DNA of 22,910 nucleotides from Bacteroidales bacterium M5. GTDB lineage: Bacteria > Bacteroidota > Bacteroidia > Bacteroidales > Muribaculaceae. Position 1 is the first letter of the stretch. Each line of letters begins with the position of its first letter. Of the stretch, positions 22,883 through 22,910 are shown one piece after another. A model generated the notes under the pieces. It was given only the letters and a program-made list of their open reading frames with translations. It was not told the DNA's origin and ran no database searches. The stretch covers positions 1-22,910 of the forward strand of contig LUJP01000113.1 in assembly GCA_001689535.1 (NCBI GenBank), given 5' to 3'. A program made the translations under genes and the position numbers.

Positions 22883-22884
22883 GG

Positions 22885-22910
22885 TGAAGTGACCCCAAAA
22901 AGTTGGACGG
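22885..22910 (+). mobile_element. Probable left terminal inverted repeat of an IS3-family insertion sequence
   Basis: TGAAGTGACCCCAAAAAGTTGGAC has the 5'-TG start, the CCCC-A-tract core and the AAGTTGGAC tail seen at the ends of many IS3-family elements (IS150-like). The window ends here, so no transposase or right end can be seen. Confidence 0.45.

Overview
The window reads as chromosomal DNA of a gut Bacteroidales, most likely a member of the Muribaculaceae or a close relative. Four observations support this. Several promoters carry the Bacteroidetes -7 consensus TAnnTTTG. Start codons mostly lack Shine-Dalgarno sequences. Secreted proteins are often lipoproteins. Family content is typical of the order: DUF4292, a GH29/GH20 glycosidase pair, an OmpH/Skp-like lipoprotein, a dUTPase-TPR-DUF4292-EnvC gene series, and YtxH paralogues. 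The genus assignment is inference.

Layout. 1-6068 (+): a complete tripartite RND efflux operon (TolC-type channel, lipoprotein adaptor, HAE1-type pump), joined by ATGA stop/start overlaps and ending in a small PII-like gene. 6126-6207: tRNA-Leu(UAG) with its own promoter and terminator. 6268-7689 (+): a secreted GH29 alpha-L-fucosidase starting only 17 bases after that terminator. 7690-8145: a gene-free stretch containing an array of degenerate ~15-base repeats. 8146-8950 (-): an OmpH/Skp-like lipoprotein preceded by a 57-codon membrane protein. 9119-10579 (+): PepD-type Xaa-His dipeptidase, closed by a strong terminator. 10693-11562 (+): exported N-acetylmuramidase-like protein whose 3' end overlaps the convergent flippase gene.

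11531-18826 (-): a long same-strand series, transcribed in the order prmA, outer-membrane beta-barrel, dut, TPR protein, DUF4292 lipoprotein, EnvC-like protein, polysaccharide flippase. Close spacing within dut-to-flippase suggests one transcription unit devoted mostly to envelope and peptidoglycan upkeep. 18963-20246 (-): a set of small membrane or stress-type genes (two YtxH paralogues, a holin-III/YqjE-like protein, and an unrecognised 90-residue protein). 20523-22841 (+): a lipoprotein GH20 beta-N-acetylhexosaminidase. The last ~50 bases hold what looks like half of a bidirectional terminator followed by the left end of an IS3-family element.

How it fits together: most genes serve the cell envelope (drug or lipid efflux, periplasmic chaperoning, wall hydrolysis and its control, polysaccharide export). 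The two exo-glycosidases (fucose, HexNAc) fit mucin or host-glycan foraging. No CRISPR array, defence island, prophage or obvious novel multi-gene system is visible. The observations most worth following up are the PII-like gene in the efflux operon, the ~15-base repeat array, the 57-codon gene, and the YtxH/holin-like cluster.
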